Assembly: GCA_016841005.1 (NCBI GenBank)
Contig: JAEORG010000322.1
Location: 1-14,294 of the forward strand
Source: Candidatus Thorarchaeota archaeon
GTDB taxonomy: Archaea > Asgardarchaeota > Thorarchaeia > Thorarchaeales > Thorarchaeaceae
Length of the DNA: 14,294 bases
Direction: 5' to 3'
Both the position numbers and the translations under genes were made by a program. Positions 8,752 through 14,278 of this stretch are shown one piece after another; positions within the stretch are counted from its first letter, which is position 1; every line of letters begins with the position of its first letter. The notes beneath the pieces were generated by a model that saw only the letters and a list, made by a program, of their open reading frames with translations, searched no databases and had not been told where the DNA came from.

Positions 8752-8785
8752 TAGAAACTGCGTCCGTATCTTAATGTTTGAACAT

Positions 8786-8801
8786 TTGAACCACTGTTCA
8801 A
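8786..8801. promoter_or_regulatory. ArsR-family operator (perfect inverted repeat)
   Basis: TTGAAC-CACT-GTTCAA is a perfect 6-4-6 inverted repeat with the TGAAC/GTTCA core known from SmtB/CzrA/CadC-type operators. A second TTTGAAC copy at 8777-8783 lies eight bases from the TTTGAAC at 8785-8791. The site falls between the TATA-like box and the expected transcription start, so binding would block polymerase recruitment; autoregulation is the likely logic. Confidence 0.65.
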
Positions 8802-8805
8802 TCAT

Positions 8806-8812
8806 TTTTAAA
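8806..8812 (-). promoter_or_regulatory. TATA-like box of the repressor/ATPase operon
   Basis: The minus strand reads TTTAAAA. A start site about 26 bases downstream would fall near 8783, just past the operator, leaving a leader of roughly 30 bases to ATG 8751. The fit with the operator position is the main support. Confidence 0.45.
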
Positions 8813-8902
8813 CATTACTCTGTGTCATATTGGAAATGCATCTAAAGTCCCTCGCAATAACTATTATCTATGAAATTCATGTGGTTTCATTGGGACCGTG
8901 AC

Positions 8903-8926
8903 ATGCAACATCCAATTTTGTTGCAT
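8903..8926. promoter_or_regulatory. Perfect inverted repeat upstream of the histidine kinase
   Basis: ATGCAACA and TGTTGCAT form perfect 8-base arms around an 8-base AT-rich spacer, in the 5' region of the kinase gene. It could be an operator for a dimeric regulator or a hairpin in the leader. No family is recognised. Confidence 0.5.
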
Positions 8927-8931
8927 AATCT

Positions 8932-8959
8932 AGGGTTAGAAAGTTAACCCTGCTAACCC
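8932..8959 (+). promoter_or_regulatory. Hairpin with two alternative partners just before the kinase ribosome site
   Basis: AGGGTTA (8932-8938) pairs perfectly with TAACCCT (8945-8951) across a 6-base loop. The overlapping GGGTTAG (8933-8939) can instead pair with CTAACCC (8953-8959). The second partner ends two bases before the AGGGGA at 8962-8967 that precedes the GTG start. This could affect translation of the kinase, or be a plain protein-binding site. Confidence 0.4.
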
Positions 8960-8974
8960 CCAGGGGACGCGAAT

Positions 8975-10384
8975 GTGACCAATAAACCCACCACACTAAA
9001 GGAGAAGGCAAGAATGGCATCAGAAAGACATTACCAAGTTCTCTTTGATTCCTCCCCCATGGCTTACTTCTCTGTTAGCAAACTTGGTACAATTACTCAA
9101 TTGAACAAGGCCGCAGAAGAATTACTTGGTTACAACGCGGATCAGATATTGAAACGAGATATATCATCAATTTTTCCAAGTACTGGTTCATCTTCGGATG
9201 CTGGAAATCTCCTTGTATCTGAAGTATTGCAAGGAAAGGAAATCAAAGACTTGGAAGTACAGATGATTGATGCAGAAGGAAATAGAATATGGGTTAGTCT
9301 AACTGCAAGCTTACTCAAGTCTCCAGGTCTGAAAGACGTAATAGGAATCATGGCATTTAACATTGACAGAAGAAAACATGCAGAAGCTCGTGCCATTGCG
9401 GATCAGGAACGTGCGGCTCTAGTACTTGAGATTATGACACATGATTTGAACAATGTGAATCAGAGTCTAGTTTTTTCATTGGGTCTAATAGATGAAATGA
9501 AGAACATACCTGAGGCTGGTCGAAATCTAATCCATCAGACAATAGATGAAGTTCGAAAATCAGCAAGAATGATTTCCAATCTTAGGTCCATTATTGATCT
9601 CAGCGAAAAATCTCTAGAATATGAATGGACTGAATTGAGGGTTCCATTGGAAAATGCAATACAGCTAGTTGAACAGGAATTTCCGTCCAAGAGAATAATT
9701 GTGAACACGAACATCGTTGAAGGTGAATTCATAGTTGAAGGACATTCAAAGGTTGAATTAGTCTTCTTCAATATACTTCTTAATTCCGCACAATTTGTAC
9801 CATCAGATGAAGTCGTCATTGACATTAATGCTATGAGTACCGAGACTGGAGATAAGATTAGAATAATAATCGAAGACAGCGGCCCTGGTGTTCCAGATTC
9901 ATTAAAAGAGCATATTTTCAGGCGATCTGGTTCACCTGATACCCAAATAGTTGGACGGGGGCTTGGATTAACTCTTGTAGATCGAATTATCGAGAGTCTA
10001 GGTGGCGAAATTTGGGTGGAAGACCGCATTGAAAACGATCACACAAAAGGAGCAAAGTTCGTTCTTATGTTTCGTAGTTGGAATGAACAGAAGATACTTG
10101 AGTGTGGTCGAACATGTTGCATTACCTTCTACAAGTCCAATCATTGTTTATTCTGTGATCCTACATTTGAAATCATTACTTCGATAATGGATGAGATGGG
10201 AGTACCAAGAAGTACTTTGGAGGTAATCAATGTAGATGATCCGAATGTCAATATCGATGAGGGTGAATTACCAATGCTTCCCCTAACACGAATTTGTGAC
10301 ACAGAAATAACAGGATTCGCAGATGTCGATGAAGTTAGAATGGCAATTGTAAACCTATTGATGAAGCCTAGTTATCCTTATTGA
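8975..10384 (+). CDS. PAS histidine kinase fused to a C-terminal thioredoxin-like CxxC domain
   Basis: A soluble sensor kinase of 469 residues. The PAS domain is at about 16-135 (LFDSSPMAYFSV, ELLGYNADQIL, then a PAC segment ending AFNIDRRKHAEA). The dimerisation/phosphotransfer segment has H156 in MTHDLNN, a form common in archaeal kinases. The ATPase domain has N266/N270 (FFNILLN), DSGPG 301-305 and GRGLGL 327-332. About 100 residues follow the kinase core: CCITFYKSNHCLFC (CxxC at 391-394), a helix, an acidic strand region, then LPMLPLTRI (P436, possible cis-Pro) and GFADVDEVRMAIVNLL. That order matches a thioredoxin/glutaredoxin fold. The GTG start is seven bases after AGGGGA; ATG 9014 with GGAG at 9001-9004 is a real alternative that costs 13 residues. 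No membrane segment and no adjacent response regulator are seen. Confidence 0.9.
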   Translation: MTNKPTTLKEKARMASERHYQVLFDSSPMAYFSVSKLGTITQLNKAAEELLGYNADQILKRDISSIFPSTGSSSDAGNLLVSEVLQGKEIKDLEVQMIDAEGNRIWVSLTASLLKSPGLKDVIGIMAFNIDRRKHAEARAIADQERAALVLEIMTHDLNNVNQSLVFSLGLIDEMKNIPEAGRNLIHQTIDEVRKSARMISNLRSIIDLSEKSLEYEWTELRVPLENAIQLVEQEFPSKRIIVNTNIVEGEFIVEGHSKVELVFFNILLNSAQFVPSDEVVIDINAMSTETGDKIRIIIEDSGPGVPDSLKEHIFRRSGSPDTQIVGRGLGLTLVDRIIESLGGEIWVEDRIENDHTKGAKFVLMFRSWNEQKILECGRTCCITFYKSNHCLFCDPTFEIITSIMDEMGVPRSTLEVINVDDPNVNIDEGELPMLPLTRICDTEITGFADVDEVRMAIVNLLMKPSYPY

Positions 10385-10396
10385 TAATAAACACTT

Positions 10397-10412
10397 AATC
10401 CAAAGGATTTTT
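10397..10412 (+). terminator. Small hairpin plus T run after the histidine kinase
   Basis: AATCC-AAA-GGATT is a 5-base stem with a 3-base loop running into T residues (10408-10412), 13 bases after the kinase stop. It is a weak intrinsic-terminator-like element. The TAATAAAC just before it could equally be promoter sequence for the next gene. Confidence 0.3.
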
Positions 10413-10441
10413 GGCGAAGAATAGGATTGTTTCCTTGAAGA

Positions 10442-11389
10442 ATGATGAGATTTGGTGTACAGGTAGAACCACAATTTGGTTTTAGCTATTCAGAAGTTCT
10501 AAAGATTGCCGATGAAAGTCAAAAAAACGGATTCTCTACTGTGTGGTTTTCAGACCATTTCATGCTTGATAAAGATGCGGTTGACAAAGTTCTCTTGGAT
10601 CCATGGCTACTAATGGCTTCCTTGATTCGAGACAACAAGGATATCCGAGTTGGTAGTTTGGTCTTTTGTAGTAGCTATCGCCATCCACCACTCCACGCGA
10701 AAATGGCGGCGACACTTGATGTCCTTTCAGAAGGGCGTTTAGAATTCGGGATTGGAGCTGGTTGGAAAGAGCTTGAGTATAATGCATACGGATATGAATT
10801 TCCTGCTTCAAATACACGGATTGACCAACTAGCAGAGGCTGTACAGATTATCAGAGGAATTTGGACAAATGAGAAATTCTCATTCAAAGGCGTACACTAC
10901 TCCACAGAGAAACTAGTATCATATCCTAAACCGATCCAAGAACCACATCCAACTATTTGGATTGGCACAATGTATGGACGTAAGCGGATGCTTGAAGTCG
11001 CTGCAAAATATGGTGACGGTATAAACATTGCATGGGCGTACACTAGTGAGCAATGCAAGAAGATGTTTCAACGTCTTGATGGATTCGCTGAGAGAAATGG
11101 AAGAAATCCTTCTGATATCAAAAGGTCAGTGGGTTTCTGGACTCGTGTGTTTGACTCTGAAGAATCCATGGAGTCTGCGATTATTGAGAATGCTGAGAAG
11201 CGAAACACAACTGTAGAAGATTATCGAGAGAGAATCAATTCAGCAATGTGGGGAACTCCTGAAATGCTTGTTGAAAAACTGAGAGCGTATGAAGAGATTG
11301 GGGTATCTGAGGCGATATTCATGTTTCCCCATGAGATTGAGCTTTCTCAAATTGAATTATTCGGAAAAAGTGTGATAAAGAATCTATAG
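10442..11389 (+). CDS. Luciferase-like (LLM class) oxidoreductase, probably F420-dependent
   Basis: A 315-residue single-domain TIM-barrel protein of the bacterial-luciferase-like superfamily. Hallmarks are FSDHF (36-40), VFCSSYRHPPLHAKMAATLDVLS (74-96), EGRLEFGIGAGW (97-108), the paired E-YG-YEFP segment (112-121), RI-QL-EAV-IIRGIWT (126-141), and PKPIQEPHPTIWIG (162-175). This pattern is usual for F420-using enzymes in archaea and actinobacteria (Mer/Adf/Fgd relatives), although FMN-using members share it. The protein is cytoplasmic. The substrate cannot be read from sequence. Two adjacent ATGs (10442, 10445) can start it, and only a weak GAAG precedes them. It lies between the kinase (same strand, 57-base gap) and the convergent DsrE gene; no functional link to either is evident. 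Confidence 0.9.
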   Translation: MMRFGVQVEPQFGFSYSEVLKIADESQKNGFSTVWFSDHFMLDKDAVDKVLLDPWLLMASLIRDNKDIRVGSLVFCSSYRHPPLHAKMAATLDVLSEGRLEFGIGAGWKELEYNAYGYEFPASNTRIDQLAEAVQIIRGIWTNEKFSFKGVHYSTEKLVSYPKPIQEPHPTIWIGTMYGRKRMLEVAAKYGDGINIAWAYTSEQCKKMFQRLDGFAERNGRNPSDIKRSVGFWTRVFDSEESMESAIIENAEKRNTTVEDYRERINSAMWGTPEMLVEKLRAYEEIGVSEAIFMFPHEIELSQIELFGKSVIKNL

Positions 11390-11393
11390 CAAT

Positions 11394-11426
11394 TGGGATG
11401 AAGAGGGGCAAGAGCCCCAAATCCCA
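11394..11426. terminator. Two-tier GC-rich hairpin between convergent genes
   Basis: The outer stem TGGGAT/ATCCCA (11394-11399 with 11421-11426) encloses the inner stem GGGGC-AAGA-GCCCC (11405-11418), with only small internal loops between them. It fills the 37-base gap between two convergent stop codons and abuts the DsrE stop. No long T tract follows on either strand, so it may act as a bidirectional end signal or 3'-end stabiliser. Confidence 0.6.
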
Positions 11427-11801
11427 TTAGAAGAACATTGTCTTCTCGTGTTTCATAACCTGATCGATCATGGTTGCAGCACCTGCAACTTGGATTCTTG
11501 AATCAACGAAGTCTTCTTCTTTCATTCCGCGGAATTCAAAGGAATTCGAACAGACTTCAATTGTACCGCCATCATCAAGAAACATCTGAATGAGGTCCTG
11601 AAGTGGTGGGAATCCAGGGGCTTGCATCTTCTGAGGGATACCTTTCTTAACGAGGTATACAGCATCCATCATTAGAAAGATGTTTGTCTGAATATCTTGA
11701 GCCTGAGCAGTCGTCCCTGTCACAAAAGGTCCAAAGCAACGTTCTGCTGCTTCTGGACCCCATTGTCCGATAATGTATAGTTGTGGATTATTCTGTGCCA
11801 T
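11427..11801 (-). CDS. DsrE-family sulfur-transfer-like protein
   Basis: A 124-residue cytoplasmic protein of the DsrE/DsrF/TusD-like fold. The N-terminal strand QLYIIGQWGPEAAERCFGPF is followed by a helix with MMDAVYLVKKG and a strand with IEVCSNSFEFRGM. C84 in EVCSNSF sits where family members place the persulfide-carrying Cys after the fourth strand. C22 is the only other cysteine. DsrE proteins often hand sulfane sulfur to or from TusA, and tusA lies 0.6 kb away in a divergent unit. The ATG at 11801 is supported by GGAGATG at 11808-11814. That site lies directly after the stop of the upstream membrane protein (16-base gap), so the two form an operon. The sulfur role rests on family and neighbours; persulfide chemistry is inferred. 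Confidence 0.85.
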   Translation of the reverse strand: MAQNNPQLYIIGQWGPEAAERCFGPFVTGTTAQAQDIQTNIFLMMDAVYLVKKGIPQKMQAPGFPPLQDLIQMFLDDGGTIEVCSNSFEFRGMKEEDFVDSRIQVAGAATMIDQVMKHEKTMFF

Positions 11802-11817
11802 AATGTATTCATCTCCA

Positions 11818-12195
11818 TTAGATTAGGATAAGCTCTCCCCAGAACAGTACAAGACCAATCAGATAGAATAAAGATACTATCAAGTTAGTAATGTGTGAGC
11901 TGTGCATTGGTGCGCCTTGCATAGTTTTCATTAGAATTGGAATTACAGTTCCGAATTCAAGTAGGAACGCAATTAAGACCAGTACTAAATCAGCAAGCAC
12001 TAGCCAGAAAACCCAATCCGTTAAGCCAACGAATGGTAAAATCAGTGCGACAAGTCCAATCATCATTGCAATCATAAGCATCATGACTTGCGTCATGAGG
12101 TACATACCCATTCTCCTTGCAAGGAGGAACCCGCTGAACATTGCGCTCATGTTCAGAGCAAAGAGAACGAACAGGAGTAGTTGGTATAACGCCAT
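11818..12195 (-). CDS. Met-rich four-helix membrane protein, operon with DsrE
   Basis: An unrecognised 125-residue integral membrane protein with four hydrophobic segments at about 4-26, 31-57, 62-88 and 103-124, and little outside them. The second segment is unusually Met-rich (MYLMTQVMMLMIAMMIGL). A short loop after the third helix contains HSSH. No cysteine is present, so it is not itself a persulfide carrier. The frame is open to an ATG at 12270, but start 12195 is preferred: AGGTGA lies eight bases before it, and the extra 25 residues would be encoded by the promoter and the 20-base inverted repeat. It could be a membrane partner that moves a sulfur compound or anchors the DsrE protein; this is inference from the operon only. 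Confidence 0.75.
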   Translation of the reverse strand: MALYQLLLFVLFALNMSAMFSGFLLARRMGMYLMTQVMMLMIAMMIGLVALILPFVGLTDWVFWLVLADLVLVLIAFLLEFGTVIPILMKTMQGAPMHSSHITNLIVSLFYLIGLVLFWGELILI

Positions 12196-12211
12196 TAATT
12201 GTTCACCTGAA

Positions 12212-12231
12212 TTTTGTGCACGGGCACAAAA
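12212..12231. promoter_or_regulatory. Perfect 20-base inverted repeat, candidate operator
   Basis: TTTTGTGC-ACGG-GCACAAAA has perfect 8-base arms around a 4-base spacer. It lies between the TATA-like box (12236-12242) and the ribosome site of the membrane-protein/DsrE operon, so a bound dimer would cover the expected start site. The regulator is not identified in this window. Confidence 0.6.
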
Positions 12232-12235
12232 CCGA

Positions 12236-12242
12236 TTTTTAA
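12236..12242 (-). promoter_or_regulatory. TATA-like box of the membrane-protein/DsrE operon
   Basis: The minus strand reads TTAAAAA. The predicted start site about 26 bases downstream is near 12213, within the inverted repeat and roughly 18 bases before ATG 12195. Confidence 0.45.
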
Positions 12243-12305
12243 GAGTGACGGAATAGGACATATAATTCAAAGAATTAGTTGCATTCTGTAACTATAAACT
12301 CCGAT

Positions 12306-12352
12306 ATACACACTATTTTATTCATAATATTATTTGTAACAATACACACTAT
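12306..12352. repeat. Pair of 11-base direct repeats in the divergent control region
   Basis: ATACACACTAT occurs at 12306-12316 and again at 12342-12352, 36 bases apart start to start. The second copy runs into the TATA-like box of tusA. The palindromic TTGTAACAA (12334-12342) lies between them. They may be regulator sites or duplicated promoter elements. Confidence 0.5.
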
Positions 12353-12356
12353 ATAG
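12349..12356 (+). promoter_or_regulatory. TATA box of tusA
   Basis: CTATATAG lies about 51 bases before the ATG at 12404, so a start site about 26 bases downstream would give a leader of about 25 bases. Confidence 0.45.
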
Positions 12357-12403
12357 CAATGCATAAATTGGGTTATTTTCGGTGGGCGGACGGTTGATAA
12401 CCA

Positions 12404-12643
12404 ATGGCAGACCATCAAGTAGCAAAGGAATTCGATGCAAGCGGCCTTAGATGCCCAATGCCTATTCTTCAGACAAAGAAGCAAATAATGACCATTGAGA
12501 TTGGCGAAATTCTCAAAGTTATCGCTACAGACATTGGTACAAAGAAGGACTTTCCAGCATTTGCGGAGAGAACCGGAAATGAAATCGTCGAACTCGTTGA
12601 AGAGGGCGATAAGCTAATTTGGTACTTGAAGAGAACAAAATAA
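12404..12643 (+). CDS. tusA: TusA-family sulfur carrier protein
   Basis: A 79-residue soluble protein, the usual length for TusA/SirA-like carriers. The hallmark block FDASGLRCPMPIL (10-22) contains the CPxP motif with the persulfide-carrying C17. It is followed by a helix (QTKKQIMTI), a strand ending GEILKVIATD, the helix DFPAFAERTG and the terminal strand KLIWYLKR. C17 is its only cysteine. TusA accepts sulfur as a persulfide and passes it to partners such as DsrE-type proteins, in tRNA thiolation, cofactor synthesis or sulfur oxidation/reduction. Its divergent pairing with a DsrE operon supports sulfur relay. A weak GGTTGAT precedes the ATG by about nine bases. The conserved core begins near residue 9, so the start is secure. 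Confidence 0.93.
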   Translation: MADHQVAKEFDASGLRCPMPILQTKKQIMTIEIGEILKVIATDIGTKKDFPAFAERTGNEIVELVEEGDKLIWYLKRTK

Positions 12644-12646
12644 TTC

Positions 12647-12694
12647 AAAAAATAATACGGCCACACCCTTTGGACTAGAGTTAGCCCTAGGGTG
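12647..12694 (-). terminator. Stem-loop and T tract downstream of the SPFH gene
   Basis: Reading the minus strand from the SPFH stop, CACCCT (12694-12689) pairs with AGGGTG (12669-12664) across a 19-base loop. It is followed by a T-rich stretch including six T's (12652-12647), next to the tusA stop. The long loop makes the stem modest, but the order stem then T run is as expected for an end signal. Confidence 0.4.
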
Positions 12695-12704
12695 CGGTGA
12701 TAAT

Positions 12705-14030
12705 CTATTTCTTCTTATCCTCATCATCTTTAGATGCGAATTCACCTAGTGATTCCTTCATCAGCGATTTAAAATCAAAGCCCATCATCTTTGCCATTAC
12801 CATCATAGGTAACATGACATTCCCAAAGACTTTGAATGCTTCAGAACCTCCACCTTCTCCGTCTTCACCTGCTCCTCCACCACCACCGAAGAGAGTAACA
12901 TCACCTATGTCGATATTCTTGTAAATCTCTGGTAGCATTTGAAGGAAATCTCTAGCAAAAGCTTGGGGTGAATAGTCCCGTGCGGCCTCAAGGGTCTTCT
13001 TGATACCCTCCGCTTGTGCGCCTGTCACTTTCTTTATCTGATCCGCTTCAGCTGTAGCAATTGCGCTTATCTTGGTAGCTTCTGCTTCCGCCTCTTGGAG
13101 TATCCTTTGAGCTTGTACTTCGACTTCTTGCTTGATCTTTCTCTGTTTCTCAGCTTCAGCATTGAGTTTTGCGACTTCCAAATCTTTTGAGGCTTCAACT
13201 TCTGCTTGCTGCTTCTCATATTTGCGTGCCATCAAGTCCTTCTGGAGAGAAATCTCAAGCACACTTTGTTCTCTGCGTTTTTCAGCCTCCTGAATATCTC
13301 TGAGCTGATCTTGTTCCTGAACACCAATCAGCTTATCACGATCAATTTCTTTCTCACGGAGAACACGAGTTCGTTCAATATCACGTGTACCTGTGGATTG
13401 ATCTGCATCAATGAGAGCAATTTGAGCCAGTCTATGCATCTCTGCTTCTCTTGGTTTAGCCATATCACGTAGAAATGAATCGTTAACTACAGACACGTCA
13501 ACAAGCTCGACAGTAACTACTTTCAAACCCCATTCACTGACGATATCAATGAGTTCTTTCTTGATTGCTTCTATAATGAGCTGACGTTCTTCGAGGATTT
13601 CTTCTACTGAAAGTTGAGCGCATGCTGTTCTAATAACTGATTCAATAATTGCAGTAAGACGTGGAGGTATCTCGCTCCATTTTACGTTATTAATCGTCGC
13701 AATAGCATTTTCTGCTTGCCATTGCAATACTGCGCTTAATTTTATTTTCTGCTTCTCTTTCGATAGAACAGACTCTGCAGAGATATTCAACTGCTGTACA
13801 GTTCTATCTACTGCAAGAATTCTATCAATGAATGGTATACGAACAACCATGCCTCCCTCCCCTTGCTTCTTAGCTTTACCAAATCTAAGATGCACATAGA
13901 AAATGTTTGGATCGAAAATCCGAATGTATTTTCTAATGTATAATCCGATAAGGAGAACAGCTAGGATAATAAAAAGGGCTAGTGCAAAGGCTAGGTTTTG
14001 TGCAAACCAGTCAAATATTGATGCCTGCAT
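12705..14030 (-). CDS. Flotillin-like SPFH/band-7 membrane protein
   Basis: A 441-residue scaffold-type protein. One membrane segment lies at about 11-31. The SPFH domain spans about 40-190 (FGKAKKQGEGGMVVRIPFIDR, AVLQW, IIESVIRTACAQLSVEEILEERQ, WGLKVVTVELVDV). A long charged coiled coil rich in E/A/K/Q follows to about 350, then YSPQAFARDFLQMLPEIYKNI, which resembles the flotillin C-terminal oligomerisation region. A Gly-rich linker (382-395) leads to a short Met/Phe-rich hydrophobic patch (about 400-420) and a highly charged tail ending KDDEDKKK. The family forms membrane microdomain rings; no NfeD partner gene is visible in the window. The ATG at 14030 is chosen because the membrane anchor begins there. 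No good ribosome site is adjacent, and the promoter lies far upstream. Confidence 0.9.
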   Translation of the reverse strand: MQASIFDWFAQNLAFALALFIILAVLLIGLYIRKYIRIFDPNIFYVHLRFGKAKKQGEGGMVVRIPFIDRILAVDRTVQQLNISAESVLSKEKQKIKLSAVLQWQAENAIATINNVKWSEIPPRLTAIIESVIRTACAQLSVEEILEERQLIIEAIKKELIDIVSEWGLKVVTVELVDVSVVNDSFLRDMAKPREAEMHRLAQIALIDADQSTGTRDIERTRVLREKEIDRDKLIGVQEQDQLRDIQEAEKRREQSVLEISLQKDLMARKYEKQQAEVEASKDLEVAKLNAEAEKQRKIKQEVEVQAQRILQEAEAEATKISAIATAEADQIKKVTGAQAEGIKKTLEAARDYSPQAFARDFLQMLPEIYKNIDIGDVTLFGGGGGAGEDGEGGGSEAFKVFGNVMLPMMVMAKMMGFDFKSLMKESLGEFASKDDEDKKK

Positions 14031-14083
14031 TTGTGGGTCTACTCACACCGTTATTCTGATTCTTAATCTCCTTCGTTCCTCTG

Positions 14084-14107
14084 GAGATTCTTTGCCCCAC
14101 GAATCTC
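14084..14107. repeat. Inverted repeat in the SPFH leader
   Basis: GAGATTC (14084-14090) and GAATCTC (14101-14107) are perfect 7-base arms around a 10-base spacer, inside the predicted 5' leader of the SPFH transcript. It could be a leader hairpin or a protein site. Apart from this, the TATA box and the right-edge hairpin, I see nothing else convincing in 14031-14294. Confidence 0.4.
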
Positions 14108-14200
14108 ACCCTGCAGCATTGTGCTACATTTCTCCATTACGCGGATACCCCCAGACAAACCGGGGAGATTACGTACTCATGTGACCCTTCGTTTGAAGGA

Positions 14201-14207
14201 ATATAAA
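14201..14207 (-). promoter_or_regulatory. TATA box of the SPFH gene
   Basis: The minus strand reads TTTATAT within GGGTTTATATTCC, the best archaeal-looking TATA box in the window, with a purine-rich AGAAAGG before it as a possible BRE. A start site near 14178 would leave a leader of roughly 150 bases. Confidence 0.5.
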
Positions 14208-14252
14208 CCCTTTCTGAAATGCAGGCAAATGCTCAGAATGTGAAAATTCTAT

Positions 14253-14278
14253 GGGGAGAGGTTTTAATCCCTCTCCCC
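14253..14278. terminator. Perfect 9-base hairpin at the right edge
   Basis: GGGGAGAGG and CCTCTCCCC form a perfect 9-base stem around an 8-base AT-rich loop. No long T run follows on either strand. It may end a gene lying beyond the window; its owner cannot be determined here. Confidence 0.45.

Noticed and set aside
9535..10029. A 164-codon minus-strand frame within the histidine kinase
   Set aside because: It is antisense to the conserved kinase motifs and is Ser/Thr/Ile-rich without recognisable features; a shadow frame.
11891..12256. A 121-codon plus-strand frame opposite the four-helix membrane protein
   Set aside because: The minus-strand frame has membrane helices, a ribosome site and an operon partner; the plus frame has none and would read through the promoter and operator of that operon.
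12275..12484. A 69-codon minus-strand frame between the DsrE operon and tusA
   Set aside because: It overlaps the tusA start and core motif and covers the promoter region, with no ribosome site or recognisable sequence.
14056..14139. A minus-strand 24-codon frame beginning with ATG near 14139
   Set aside because: Too short to call as a gene, with no ribosome site that can be separated from the surrounding purine-rich leader; mentioned only as a possibility in the leader finding.
14031..14180. Possible tRNA or other stable RNA in the SPFH leader
   Set aside because: No cloverleaf, no TpsiC-arm consensus and no C/D-box pair could be found on either strand.
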